DNA from: Gilvimarinus gilvus
GTDB lineage: Bacteria > Pseudomonadota > Gammaproteobacteria > Pseudomonadales > Cellvibrionaceae
Length of the DNA stretch: 64,000 bases
Direction of reading: 5' to 3'
Assembly: GCF_030518155.1 (NCBI RefSeq)
Contig: NZ_JAULRU010000319.1
Coordinates: 1 to 64,000, forward strand
Shown here: positions 37,674-46,323 of the stretch, piece by piece
How the letters are laid out: each line of letters starts with the position of its first letter
Numbering within the stretch: the stretch's first letter is position 1
Notes under the pieces: model-generated
Seen by the model: only the letters and a program-made list of their open reading frames with translations
The model's database searches: none
Told to the model about the DNA's origin: nothing
Position numbers and translations under genes: made by a program

Positions 37674-39185
37674 TTATTTAGGTGCTGGCGCGGCACAGTG
37701 CTGGCGGATAAACTCTTCGTGGCTGGGCGCTGAATTTACCGCTGAGGCAACCGCGTTGCGCATGTCCTCTAGGGCTTTTTGCAAATACTCAGGGCTCATC
37801 CGATCGATACGCTGATCGTACTTTTCGGGTAGATAGTTAAAGCCATCGTAAATAGCTATCCAACTGGGCGGACCGAATATCTCTATTGGATAGCGAATAA
37901 GCTCTCCCCGCTCACGAAACGCGGCTACTTTTTCCGCCAGTTTGTCTGGCAAAACCATATCACGGCACTCGCGCCAGAACGCGCTATCATCACGTTGATT
38001 CAGCTTGTAATGCAAAATAATAAAATCGCGAACCCGCTCATATTCTTGAGCCGTCAAATCATTAAACTCATCCACATGTTGTTTTGTGAAAAACGGTCCC
38101 CGAAAGGCTCGGCGAATTTTCTCAATAGCGGTTTCAATAAGCGCAATGCTGGTGGACTCTAACGGCTCCAGAAAGCCGGACGATAAACCGACAGCAATAA
38201 CATTTTTGTTCCAGGCTTTCTTACGTCGCCCAGCAGTAAAACCAAACTTGCGAGGCTCGTGCAACCACTCTCCTGAGGTATGTTCACGTAACGTGGTAAT
38301 AGCCTCGTCTTCACTTACATACCGACTACAATACACATGGCCATTGCCCTGGCGGTGCTGCAACGGAATTTTCCACTGCCAACCGGCCTTATGTGCCTGG
38401 CTAACGGTGTAGGAAGGTGCCGGCCCCTCGCGAGTGGATTGCACCGCCACGGCGCGGTCGCACATTAGCCATTCGCTCCAATCCTCGTAGCCTGTCTCTA
38501 ACGCCTCTTGGATCAGCAAACCACGAAATCCGGAGCAGTCAATATACAAGTCCGCGGACACCACCTCACCATTATCCAAAAACAGTGATTCTACTCCAAC
38601 GTCAGCGTTTGCCTGAATTCGCTCAATTTTTGCGTCTACCCTCCGCACGCCATTTGCTTCAGCGTATTCGCGCATAAGCAACGCAAATTGGGATGCGTCA
38701 AAATGTAAGGCCCAGTCAAATACTGACAGTTCGGAGGGTGGGCGAGGTGAAGGTTCAATAAACTTACTCTGCTGCGCCAAATTCACCCCTAAAGAGTAGT
38801 CGGCAAGCTTGCTGGTATCGCCGGTACTGCGTAGCTTCATCCAGTAGTGGATAAAATCAATACCATTTGCCTTCTGACCGTAAAGCCCAAAGGGGTGTAT
38901 AAAATCAGACCCCGGCTGATACCAGTCTTTGAATTTTATACCCAACTTGCACGTCGCCTGGGTTCGGCGCATGACATCCATATCGTCCAATCCCAACTCG
39001 GCGTAAAAACGCCGCAATGTTGGAATTGTCGCCTCGCCGACACCAACGGTGCCAATTGCTGAGGATTCAATCAAGGTAATCGAAATGGCAGTCTTGCGGA
39101 AGTGTTTGCTCAGCATCGCAGCCGTCATCCATCCTGCCGTACCGCCACCGACTATAACAATCTTATGAACTTCTTTTGTATTCAC
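37674..39185 (-). CDS. Flavin-dependent tryptophan halogenase family protein, copy 2
   Basis: A 503-residue paralogue of the convergent gene. It keeps FAD motif GGGTAG (13-18), Lys80 (TCKLGIKF), the WxWxIP motif (GWQWKIPLQHR) and FLEPLESTSI. The two proteins align from end to end by eye, including the C-terminus FIRQHCAAP/FIRRHCAAP, so they are products of duplication within this family. It lies 134 bases downstream of the TonB-dependent receptor on the same strand, behind a terminator-like hairpin, and is probably expressed by read-through from the receptor promoter. This places it under the same NagR-type control. Confidence 0.9.
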   Translation of the reverse strand: MNTKEVHKIVIVGGGTAGWMTAAMLSKHFRKTAISITLIESSAIGTVGVGEATIPTLRRFYAELGLDDMDVMRRTQATCKLGIKFKDWYQPGSDFIHPFGLYGQKANGIDFIHYWMKLRSTGDTSKLADYSLGVNLAQQSKFIEPSPRPPSELSVFDWALHFDASQFALLMREYAEANGVRRVDAKIERIQANADVGVESLFLDNGEVVSADLYIDCSGFRGLLIQEALETGYEDWSEWLMCDRAVAVQSTREGPAPSYTVSQAHKAGWQWKIPLQHRQGNGHVYCSRYVSEDEAITTLREHTSGEWLHEPRKFGFTAGRRKKAWNKNVIAVGLSSGFLEPLESTSIALIETAIEKIRRAFRGPFFTKQHVDEFNDLTAQEYERVRDFIILHYKLNQRDDSAFWRECRDMVLPDKLAEKVAAFRERGELIRYPIEIFGPPSWIAIYDGFNYLPEKYDQRIDRMSPEYLQKALEDMRNAVASAVNSAPSHEEFIRQHCAAPAPK

Positions 39186-39223
39186 AGGCCAACCATTAGG
39201 AGAATCTTTTCGACAGCATATAT

Positions 39224-39264
39224 AAAAAAACCGCCGGTAAAAACCCTAAGGCTCCTAACGGCGG
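39224..39264 (-). terminator. Terminator between TonB-dependent receptor and halogenase copy 2
   Basis: On the minus strand CCGCCG (39259-39264) pairs with CGGCGG (39231-39236) across a 22-base loop and is followed by seven T. The long loop suggests partial termination, giving more receptor than halogenase transcript. Confidence 0.65.
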
Positions 39265-39319
39265 CTAATTTGGTAAGCGAATATAACCTAAGCTATATCC
39301 GCCTATCCGGCTTCAGAAC

Positions 39320-42300
39320 TTAGAAGTTTACGCGAGCACCCAGTGCCCAGCGAGCTTCGTAGATATTCTGGAATGCTTTTTGATCTGCGTATTCCAGATA
39401 AGTTTGCTGGAACTCTTCGGTGATGTTCGAACCGTTCAAGTATACAGCAACGTTATCAGTCACATCCCAAGTTACGTTCAGATCCAATTGACCGTAGTCA
39501 TCCTGATAAAGGTTTTGACCACCAACTGCATCAGTACCTACAGTAATCAGACGAGGAGAACGGAAGTTGTAGGCCAAACGAGCTGACAAGAAGTCGTTCT
39601 CAAACCAACCTACGATGTTGTAAGTATCTTCTGAGTTGTTAACGAATGGAATCTCAGACCCGTTAATGCCAGTACCTTCTTGAGAACTGTCAGAGAATGT
39701 GTAGTTCACGTCAAAACCGAAGTTAGACAAGAAACCGTCGGTAATGTCCGCAAACGCAACTTTCGCTGCCAATTCAACACCCTGAACTTCACCACCAGTG
39801 CCCTGTACAGGTGCACTAAACGGCCAAGGTCCACGACGAATACCGTCAGCGTCTGGCTCGTCGATCATCACGGTACCGCTGGATACGAAGCTATCGATTT
39901 CAATATTGAAGATCGCAGCAGTCAACGCAGAAGCGCTACCCAAGTACCATTCCGCTGTCACTTCCATATTGGTAGCGCGAGTTGGGTCCAGCTCCGGGTT
40001 ACCACTCAAAGAGCCGCCATTCACACGCATGCAATTACAGTCTTGGTTAAACACACGACCGGTAGACTTAGCGCCGCCCCAGGTCAGCAGGTTCAAAGGC
40101 TGCATGGTTTCACCGTAGGCAAAACGCATCTTGAAGTCGTCAGTAAAGTCGTAGGCCAAGTTCAACGCCGGCAAAACATCGGTATAGCTACGGGTCGTGT
40201 ACACATCACCGTCATCGTAGTTTACGCCCGAGTGAGGCACGCTTTCGCCCGTTACGTTCTGAACAACGGTCAACTCGGTTTCTACAACTTTAACGCCCAA
40301 GCTACCAGTCAGATTGCCAACTTCGAAGTTACCGTTCAAGAAGTAGCTGAATTCATCCAAACCAACGCTGTAGCTTTGACCTGGCTGAACAAACTTAGAC
40401 TGCTCGCCAAATACGCGCTCTTGATACGCCAAAGTATCATCGAAGGCTTTAGGGTCGGCAACCCAAACACCTGGAATACCAGATACACCGCCGATGCTGT
40501 CCAGCCAAATTACGTCGTTGTTTTGGTCAAGACGCAGCGGAGGAATCAGGGTGTAGGCTTCGTAATGATCTTCATAACCCGTAATATTTCCATCTTCGTC
40601 GGTGATAGGGTTTTGAACCCATCCGCCGTCACCATCGCTCAGGCGCTCTGACTGACGCAAGTTTGGATCACACTCTGACGTGCCGGAGAATTGGTCAACA
40701 GCCTTCCATTGAGCAGAGCAGCCAGTGTCGGGGAAGGTCGCAAAGTAAGAGAAAACATCGTGATCTACTTTGCGCTCACTCTGACGAACACCAAAATCAA
40801 TACTGGTCAAGAATGCCGCATCGTCAAATGCGTAATTCCAGCGGGTGCTGAAGGTGTTCAACTCGCCTTTATCGTCAGTATTGTTCTCGGAAGAGATTGC
40901 ACCAACATGATAAGAGTCGATGTTAGACATGTAGTCAGCAACCGACATTTGTCCTTGACCGCCATCTACCATTTGGTCGAAGCCGGAGAACACTGGGTGC
41001 TCACCTGATGCGTCATAACCGATAGTCCAGTCGGTACCAGTCATACCACCGGGAGAGTACTGGACAAAACAGCCACCAAATTCACCAGTCGCAGTACCGG
41101 GGATCACACCGTATTGGTCACAGTACTCAGCCTGCAGCATACCGCCTGGGCCAGTAACAAGGGTACCGCTGTCGATACTCATCATATCGCCTTCGATGTA
41201 GCCGTGGCGCATAGAGGCGGTCGCATCAGCACGAGTCACACGTACCTGACCGGTCAACGGGCCGCCGTTATCGAAGTTCAATTCAACGCTGGCGTTATTA
41301 GACTCTTCAGTGTTGCGGTTAACCTGAGTGAACGACTGGAAGCGGTATGGACGCGCGTCATAGGCGTTAACACCTACCCAGTTCTGATCATTCCATGTCC
41401 AGGAATCGCCAGTAAAGCCGCCTTCAGCAGGTGTGGCGTAGGTGGTAAAGGTTTGCCAGCGGTTATTCTGAGAGAAACCCATACGACGGTTGAAACGGTC
41501 TTGCTTGCTGTAGAAGTAATCAGCAACCAACTCAACGCTGTCAGTCAGCTGAGCCTGGAACGATACGTTAATACCATCGCGGTTACGCTCTTCTTCTTTG
41601 TTGAAAGCGGCAAAACCCTGAGGTACGACGTGATAGTTATCACTGTACAACGGCTCGCCGCCCCAACCCATAATGTTCGGGTTAGCTGCACCAATACCGC
41701 CATTTTCAGAGGTATCAAAGTAACCATTGTAGTTGGTGGCGAGATTCTTCTCAGTGGTTACGGCACTGATCAATACACCCCAGTTTTCGTTGTTGTAACC
41801 AATCAAACCGCTGATGGTAGGATCGTATTCATCGCTGATGCTGCCGTGATCAACTTCGGCTTGGCCAGAGAAGGTGAAACCTTCATCCAGATCGAAAGGA
41901 CGACGGGTTTTCAGATCGATAGTACCGGCAATACCCAAAGAGGTAAGGTCAGCGCGGGCAGACTTGTATACGTCCGCACCAGAGAACAGCTGAGAAGGCA
42001 AATCGCCAAAGTCAGCGCCTGAAGAGTCGATGGTAGTCGCACTCAGGAAAGTCTCACCATTTAAGGTGGTGTCTACGTTACCCAAGCCGCGGATCTGAAC
42101 CGGACCACCTTCACCTGCAGTACGCTCAACCTGGATACCAGGCACACGCTGCAGCGAGTCGGAAATGGTTACGTCGGGAAGCTTACCGATGTCTTCGGCA
42201 GAGATGGCGTCAACGGTAGATGCCGCGTCGCGCTTAGTGTTAACGGCGTTTTGTTGCGAAGCATAAACACCGGTTACCACAACCTCTTCGAGCATAGGCT

Positions 42301-42394
42301 CGTCTTGAGCTTGTACATATGCGGATGCTAACAGGCAGGACGAAATACTGGTAGCCAGTACCTTCCTCCGGAAGTTGCCTTTGGTAGTTTCCAT
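39320..42394 (-). CDS. TonB-dependent receptor of the Xanthomonas/Caulobacter type, probable chito-oligosaccharide/GlcNAc uptake
   Basis: A 1024-residue outer-membrane protein. A signal peptide ends near VQAQ (about 30), a TonB box follows (MLEEVVVTG), then a plug domain (VDAISAEDIGKLPDVTISDSLQRVPGIQVERT, with IRGLGNVDTTLNGE) and a long barrel ending in Phe (ALGARVNF), the usual outer-membrane insertion signal. Size and plug wording fit the large TonB-Xanth-Caul subfamily, which imports oligosaccharides. GAGGAG precedes ATG 42394. The promoter carries a GACAACGTTGTC operator over its -35 box, so the gene should be induced together with nagK and the chemoreceptor. The exact ligand is inferred from this regulon, not from the protein. 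Confidence 0.93.
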   Translation of the reverse strand: METTKGNFRRKVLATSISSCLLASAYVQAQDEPMLEEVVVTGVYASQQNAVNTKRDAASTVDAISAEDIGKLPDVTISDSLQRVPGIQVERTAGEGGPVQIRGLGNVDTTLNGETFLSATTIDSSGADFGDLPSQLFSGADVYKSARADLTSLGIAGTIDLKTRRPFDLDEGFTFSGQAEVDHGSISDEYDPTISGLIGYNNENWGVLISAVTTEKNLATNYNGYFDTSENGGIGAANPNIMGWGGEPLYSDNYHVVPQGFAAFNKEEERNRDGINVSFQAQLTDSVELVADYFYSKQDRFNRRMGFSQNNRWQTFTTYATPAEGGFTGDSWTWNDQNWVGVNAYDARPYRFQSFTQVNRNTEESNNASVELNFDNGGPLTGQVRVTRADATASMRHGYIEGDMMSIDSGTLVTGPGGMLQAEYCDQYGVIPGTATGEFGGCFVQYSPGGMTGTDWTIGYDASGEHPVFSGFDQMVDGGQGQMSVADYMSNIDSYHVGAISSENNTDDKGELNTFSTRWNYAFDDAAFLTSIDFGVRQSERKVDHDVFSYFATFPDTGCSAQWKAVDQFSGTSECDPNLRQSERLSDGDGGWVQNPITDEDGNITGYEDHYEAYTLIPPLRLDQNNDVIWLDSIGGVSGIPGVWVADPKAFDDTLAYQERVFGEQSKFVQPGQSYSVGLDEFSYFLNGNFEVGNLTGSLGVKVVETELTVVQNVTGESVPHSGVNYDDGDVYTTRSYTDVLPALNLAYDFTDDFKMRFAYGETMQPLNLLTWGGAKSTGRVFNQDCNCMRVNGGSLSGNPELDPTRATNMEVTAEWYLGSASALTAAIFNIEIDSFVSSGTVMIDEPDADGIRRGPWPFSAPVQGTGGEVQGVELAAKVAFADITDGFLSNFGFDVNYTFSDSSQEGTGINGSEIPFVNNSEDTYNIVGWFENDFLSARLAYNFRSPRLITVGTDAVGGQNLYQDDYGQLDLNVTWDVTDNVAVYLNGSNITEEFQQTYLEYADQKAFQNIYEARWALGARVNF

Positions 42395-42603
42395 AACTGT
42401 CTCCTCACTATCATTTTAATGTTATTTTGAAACATTTGACGCCCCACTAGGTGATTGCTAACACCTTTCGGACACGCCGGATGAACTCAGTCAACTTTTT
42501 ATCGGTGTATAACACCTGCACATAATGTTTATGCGCAAGGCGCTACAAAACCGTTACAAGCCTAAAACCAACTAAATACAAGACTCGTATATTACGGAAT
42601 GTA

Positions 42604-42633
42604 GTTTTACACCCGCCCCGACAACGTTGTCAA
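42604..42633 (-). promoter_or_regulatory. TonB receptor promoter with overlapping NagR-type operator
   Basis: On the minus strand: -35 TTGACA (42628-42633), an 18-bp spacer, and -10 TAAAAC (42604-42609). The operator GACAACGTTGTC (42620-42631) overlaps the -35. The predicted leader is about 200 nt long and ends at a good ribosome site. Confidence 0.7.
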
Positions 42634-42783
42634 GAAAGTTTTTTGTAGGTAAGCGCGAACCCACCAATATAGTCACATCGACCAAAACAAATTATTTCCT
42701 TTAGTAGCAACAGGTTACAGAATTATTGCAAACAAAAAAAAGACCTAATCAAAGACCCAAAAATGTTCGAAAAAACGACACCT

Positions 42784-42795
42784 GACAACGTTGTT
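42784..42795. promoter_or_regulatory. Distal NagR-type operator upstream of TonB receptor gene
   Basis: GACAACGTTGTT, one mismatch from the palindrome, 164 bp upstream of the promoter-overlapping copy. No gene with support starts nearby in either direction. It may be an auxiliary site that allows looping by a tetrameric LacI-type protein. Confidence 0.6.
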
Positions 42796-43279
42796 CGGCA
42801 GTTATTAGAATCGCCGCCACGCAATATTTTCATTACACCCCATCAAACATGCACAGCGGTGTGGCGCAAGCAGGCCAAACACAGAGGGAGAGATACAATA
42901 ACCGCGCCTACCAACAGTGAATCCAGGCGCTTTATTGGTGCACTCCCCTCTCGCACACGTGCAAGCTTTGGAAACCGAAGGAAAGCTTTAACACTCGAGT
43001 CATTGCCCTATTAAGACATTCTTACGAGTGGCTGGCAGCACTTAGCCGGCAGAATGAACGCGACACAATGGCACTCTTCCACTCAGTGCAAGACACAGCT
43101 GTATGCGCACGGCATAATCTGACAATACAAGTGTGCTCGCACCGCCAAAGTCTTTGCTCATTAAAGTAAGGTATAGACATTTGCTGCAGGCTTGTTTAAA
43201 GAGTAATAGCACGGCCCGCCGGAAAAACAAGCGAAGCCATCGACCGGCTCTAACTTTTACTGCGCTCGGCTTATTAAAA
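42796..43279. other. Non-coding stretch upstream of the TonB receptor
   Basis: About 480 bases between the distal operator and the hexosaminidase terminator. Short frames at 42763-43014 and 43042-43230 match nothing I know and have no ribosome sites. I see no hairpin of note, RNA gene or repeat here. Confidence 0.45.
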
Positions 43280-43310
43280 AAGCCCCGGCAGGAACAACCC
43301 GCCGGGGCTT
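43280..43310 (-). terminator. Intrinsic terminator of the hexosaminidase gene
   Basis: AAGCCCCGGC paired with GCCGGGGCTT (10 bp) around an 11-base loop, followed on the minus strand by six T. It lies 66 bases after the stop codon. Confidence 0.88.
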
Positions 43311-43376
43311 AAATAGAACCACTGTGTGGCAACCAATCCATCGGTTCTCACACCAGTAGGCGAGCAAACCTCCGGT

Positions 43377-45929
43377 TCACGGCGTAACAGCGAGACTGTC
43401 AATCCGACTTATTTGCTCGCCTAACCGGGCCCGCAACATAATCTTCCCACCGCCGACTTCTGCCGGCTGCTGGTAAGACTGCCAATCCGTACCATTGTGA
43501 CTGTATTCCAGCTCAACGCCAGGATAGAGGCTATTCATGTGGAGCTTACCCGCTTTGATGGAGGCACCCGGTGGCGGCAAATAGAACTCGCCGCCCTGCG
43601 CTTGCAGACGAGGCAACTCACGATTTACAAGGGCCCCAACAAAGCCTTGGTAATCTCTTTGACGAGCAGACACAGACGCAGAGTCCTCCCAGGCGGCTTT
43701 GTGCCAGGCGCGCTCAGCCAATGCCATTAACCGGGGATAAATCATTTGCTCGAGCTGCTCAGGAGTACGAATGGTTTCGGTCCACACCTGCCCTTGAATA
43801 CCCAGTATATTTTCCGGCTTCTCCAACGGTGGCAGTGGGCGCCCCACCAAAGCCTCCAGGTTGTCTATAGGATCGCCATTGCGGGTATAGTCGGCGTTGG
43901 CATAGACATCATCGGGCAGATAAGAGAACACTTTCGCCAAATCCGTATACCGCGCCGCCCAATAGTAGCCGCGCTCCTTAGGGTGAACCTCGTGCGGATG
44001 ATCAAAGTACAAGTGTGTGCCGTGTGACAACACCACTTGATAACCGGCGTTGGCCAGACGATGCGCCCGGTCAGCAACACCCCACTCCCAAATGTTATCC
44101 CAGACATTCGCAATCACATTTTCATTGACGAACTGAGAGCGATTGAAAGTATTGGTCCAATCATACATTAGGCCGTCTTCCCAACCGGCCAAATCCAACC
44201 CACGCTTATTGGCAATCGCTGAAACACGACTTACAAAGTAAGGCTTCAGATCGGACGGGCCGGAGATTCCCAGCGTATCGGCAAATAACTGGTTACATAT
44301 AGGTGACGCCGTCCAGGAGCCTGCTCCAACCTCATCGCCTCCCATATGGAAAGTATCCAGCTTGATGCCCGCTTTGCGGTACATTTGCTGCAACTCATAT
44401 ATAACCTTATCGACAAAGTTGTAGGTAGATTCGCGGCAAACGTTAACCGAGTTATCCGTGTAATTTTGTACCGTTATATACTGCGACTGATCTTTCGGGT
44501 CTGACAATAGGTAGCGCTCTGCCTGCTCAGGCTGCCCCTCCTCCATGAGACGCTCGTAGCGCGCGTTCATCGACACGATCGCAGCCCTGGCGTGCCCCGG
44601 CATATCGATCTCGGGAATCACCTCGATATGGCGCTCGGTGGCAAATTTGAGTATTTCAATAAAGTCGTCGACGCTATAATAACCATTACCGCTGCCAGAA
44701 CTGTGAGGACCGGTTCCAAGTTGGGTCAGCAAACATTCACGCTCGCTCGGGTCAAAGCAACGATTGGCCCCCACATCGGTCAACTCAGGCAATCCTGGTA
44801 TTTGCAAACGCCAACCTTCATCTTCAGTAAGATGAAGGTGCAGCTTATTGAGCTTGTAACGCGCCATTTGCTCAATCAAGCGCAGGGTGACTTCCTTGCC
44901 GTGGAAATTGCGCCCCATATCGTAGTGCATACCACGCCAGCCCGCGCGCGGGCTGTCCTGCATGCTAACGCGCGGAACGACAACATTGCCATCCTCGGTT
45001 TTAGCCAAGCCCAGTAAGCTCTGGATTCCATAGAAAGCCCCGGCAACATCGCTACCAACCACGGCAATCTGTTTTTTCTCCACCTGCAGGGCGTAGCCTT
45101 CGGCCCCTTGGGGTGCCTTTGCCTCTACCGTGTCGGAATTGCCAGACAGGACATAAATCACCGGACCGCTTGCTGCCACGTGATCGGGCTCAGCAGCTAG
45201 CTCGAGGCCGTAGTCTTGCTTTAAGCGTTTTTGCAAATAGTTGGCTTCAAAGCGCGCGCCACCAGAGTAGCGAATTTGCCACTCTTTGGTCAGCAGCGCC
45301 TCTGCGCGGCGATATTTGATTTCAGAGGGGGCCGGAATAAGACGCGGCTCCCGGACCGCTTCGACCAGACCCTCGGCCAGCACAAAGCGCTGCTGTGGCG
45401 TTACGATCATATATTGATCATCCGCACTGCGGCGCAGCTGCTTCTCCTGGACAATGGGAGCAACAAACTCTGTCAATTGTTCGGTGTCTGTATTGGCAAA
45501 CACTTCAGGCTCTAAGCCCTCATACACCACAAATGATCTGGGCATAAAGTCGGAGTAAGCCACCATGTGTGCATTGGGGCTGAATTCGACCGCCAGTGCC
45601 TCGCCAGATTTCAGGCCACTGAATTCTTCAGTCGGCACCAACCGGTGTAAATCACCCTGAATATGCTCAATGCGTAAGTCAGCTTCGGGCGCGCTTTGGA
45701 CCTTACGAACGGCGTGAAAATATACAGCCCAATTCTCTGCGGGCAATGCCTGGCGCGACTGATTGTCGAGCTTCAACAGCATTTTTCGGCCTGCTTTATC
45801 GGTATTCGACACGACCTCAAAGGTGAGCTGAGTATCGTCTGCAAACTCGGCCATATCGCTCTGTGACCACGCGGCTCCAAGCGATGCTACCGGCCAACAA
45901 GCGGCCATTATTAGAATCAGTTTACGCAT
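43377..45929 (-). CDS. Beta-N-acetylhexosaminidase (GH20), chitobiase type
   Basis: An 850-residue exported enzyme that releases GlcNAc from the non-reducing end of chito-oligosaccharides. A signal peptide (LILIMAACWPVASLGA) is followed by a chitobiase N-terminal carbohydrate-binding-like domain (about 25-185), a GH20b domain (about 200-325), the catalytic barrel and a C-terminal beta-domain. The catalytic pair D532-E533 is in FHMGGDEVGAGSW; substrate-assisted catalysis through the acetamido group is the family mechanism. The opening segment WRGMHYDMGRNFHGKE is typical. ATG 45929 has GAGG about 10 bases upstream; the frame runs on to 45989 across an operator and is not used. A NagR-type site lies 56-67 bases before the start. 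Confidence 0.95.
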   Translation of the reverse strand: MRKLILIMAACWPVASLGAAWSQSDMAEFADDTQLTFEVVSNTDKAGRKMLLKLDNQSRQALPAENWAVYFHAVRKVQSAPEADLRIEHIQGDLHRLVPTEEFSGLKSGEALAVEFSPNAHMVAYSDFMPRSFVVYEGLEPEVFANTDTEQLTEFVAPIVQEKQLRRSADDQYMIVTPQQRFVLAEGLVEAVREPRLIPAPSEIKYRRAEALLTKEWQIRYSGGARFEANYLQKRLKQDYGLELAAEPDHVAASGPVIYVLSGNSDTVEAKAPQGAEGYALQVEKKQIAVVGSDVAGAFYGIQSLLGLAKTEDGNVVVPRVSMQDSPRAGWRGMHYDMGRNFHGKEVTLRLIEQMARYKLNKLHLHLTEDEGWRLQIPGLPELTDVGANRCFDPSERECLLTQLGTGPHSSGSGNGYYSVDDFIEILKFATERHIEVIPEIDMPGHARAAIVSMNARYERLMEEGQPEQAERYLLSDPKDQSQYITVQNYTDNSVNVCRESTYNFVDKVIYELQQMYRKAGIKLDTFHMGGDEVGAGSWTASPICNQLFADTLGISGPSDLKPYFVSRVSAIANKRGLDLAGWEDGLMYDWTNTFNRSQFVNENVIANVWDNIWEWGVADRAHRLANAGYQVVLSHGTHLYFDHPHEVHPKERGYYWAARYTDLAKVFSYLPDDVYANADYTRNGDPIDNLEALVGRPLPPLEKPENILGIQGQVWTETIRTPEQLEQMIYPRLMALAERAWHKAAWEDSASVSARQRDYQGFVGALVNRELPRLQAQGGEFYLPPPGASIKAGKLHMNSLYPGVELEYSHNGTDWQSYQQPAEVGGGKIMLRARLGEQISRIDSLAVTP

Positions 45930-45984
45930 TGTTATTTTCCTCAGTACTGTTTTATGCGGCGGCCGAAAAGTGCCAAGCCAGCCT

Positions 45985-45996
45985 GACAACGTTGTC
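45985..45996 (-). promoter_or_regulatory. NagR-type operator upstream of the hexosaminidase gene
   Basis: A perfect GACAACGTTGTC palindrome. Unlike the other three promoters it does not sit on a TTGACA box. A possible promoter, TTGGCA (45971-45976) with TAAAAC (45949-45954) 16 bp apart, would place the operator just upstream of -35, or another start may be used. Confidence 0.75.
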
Positions 45997-46250
45997 CACC
46001 TTACACCAATTACCGGCGGGCGCCCATTACTTTACACACTTTGACTTATGTTAATTTATCTCGTGCCGATAGCGTCTAGTATTTAGGGAACACTCAATGG
46101 TTCTGTCGAGATACAGTCTCAGAGCCATCACTCGCGCACCGCCTTGACGCAATCTGCAAGGAAGTTGCACCAATAATAGATAACGCATATACCTAAAAAT
46201 GGAAAATTTAATTAACTTCAACTTATTGTGGAATAATGCACCAAAACTGA

Positions 46251-46279
46251 TTGACAACGTTGACATGCAGACATAATTT
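46251..46279 (+). promoter_or_regulatory. Chemoreceptor promoter with overlapping NagR-type operator
   Basis: -35 TTGACA (46251-46256), an exact 17-bp spacer, and -10 TAATTT (46274-46279). The operator GACAACGTTGAC (46253-46264, one position off the palindrome) overlaps the -35 box. The start codon is 45 bases downstream with GAGG six bases before it. Confidence 0.72.
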
Positions 46280-46323
46280 CGATCATCAAGTAAACACTGT
46301 TTCTAGGCACCGCGAGGTACATA

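Noticed and set aside
36138-39185. Halogenase genes as part of an antibiotic biosynthetic cluster
   Set aside because: No polyketide, peptide synthetase or tailoring genes are near. The neighbours are receptor and amino-sugar genes.
39680-42022. Two long plus-strand frames (302 and 323 codons) antisense to the TonB-dependent receptor
   Set aside because: They lie wholly inside a clear receptor gene, show no family motifs or ribosome sites, and are explained by the codon bias of the sense strand.
42763-43230. Short frames between the TonB receptor and hexosaminidase genes
   Set aside because: Composition is not protein-like, there is no ribosome site, and one spans an operator.
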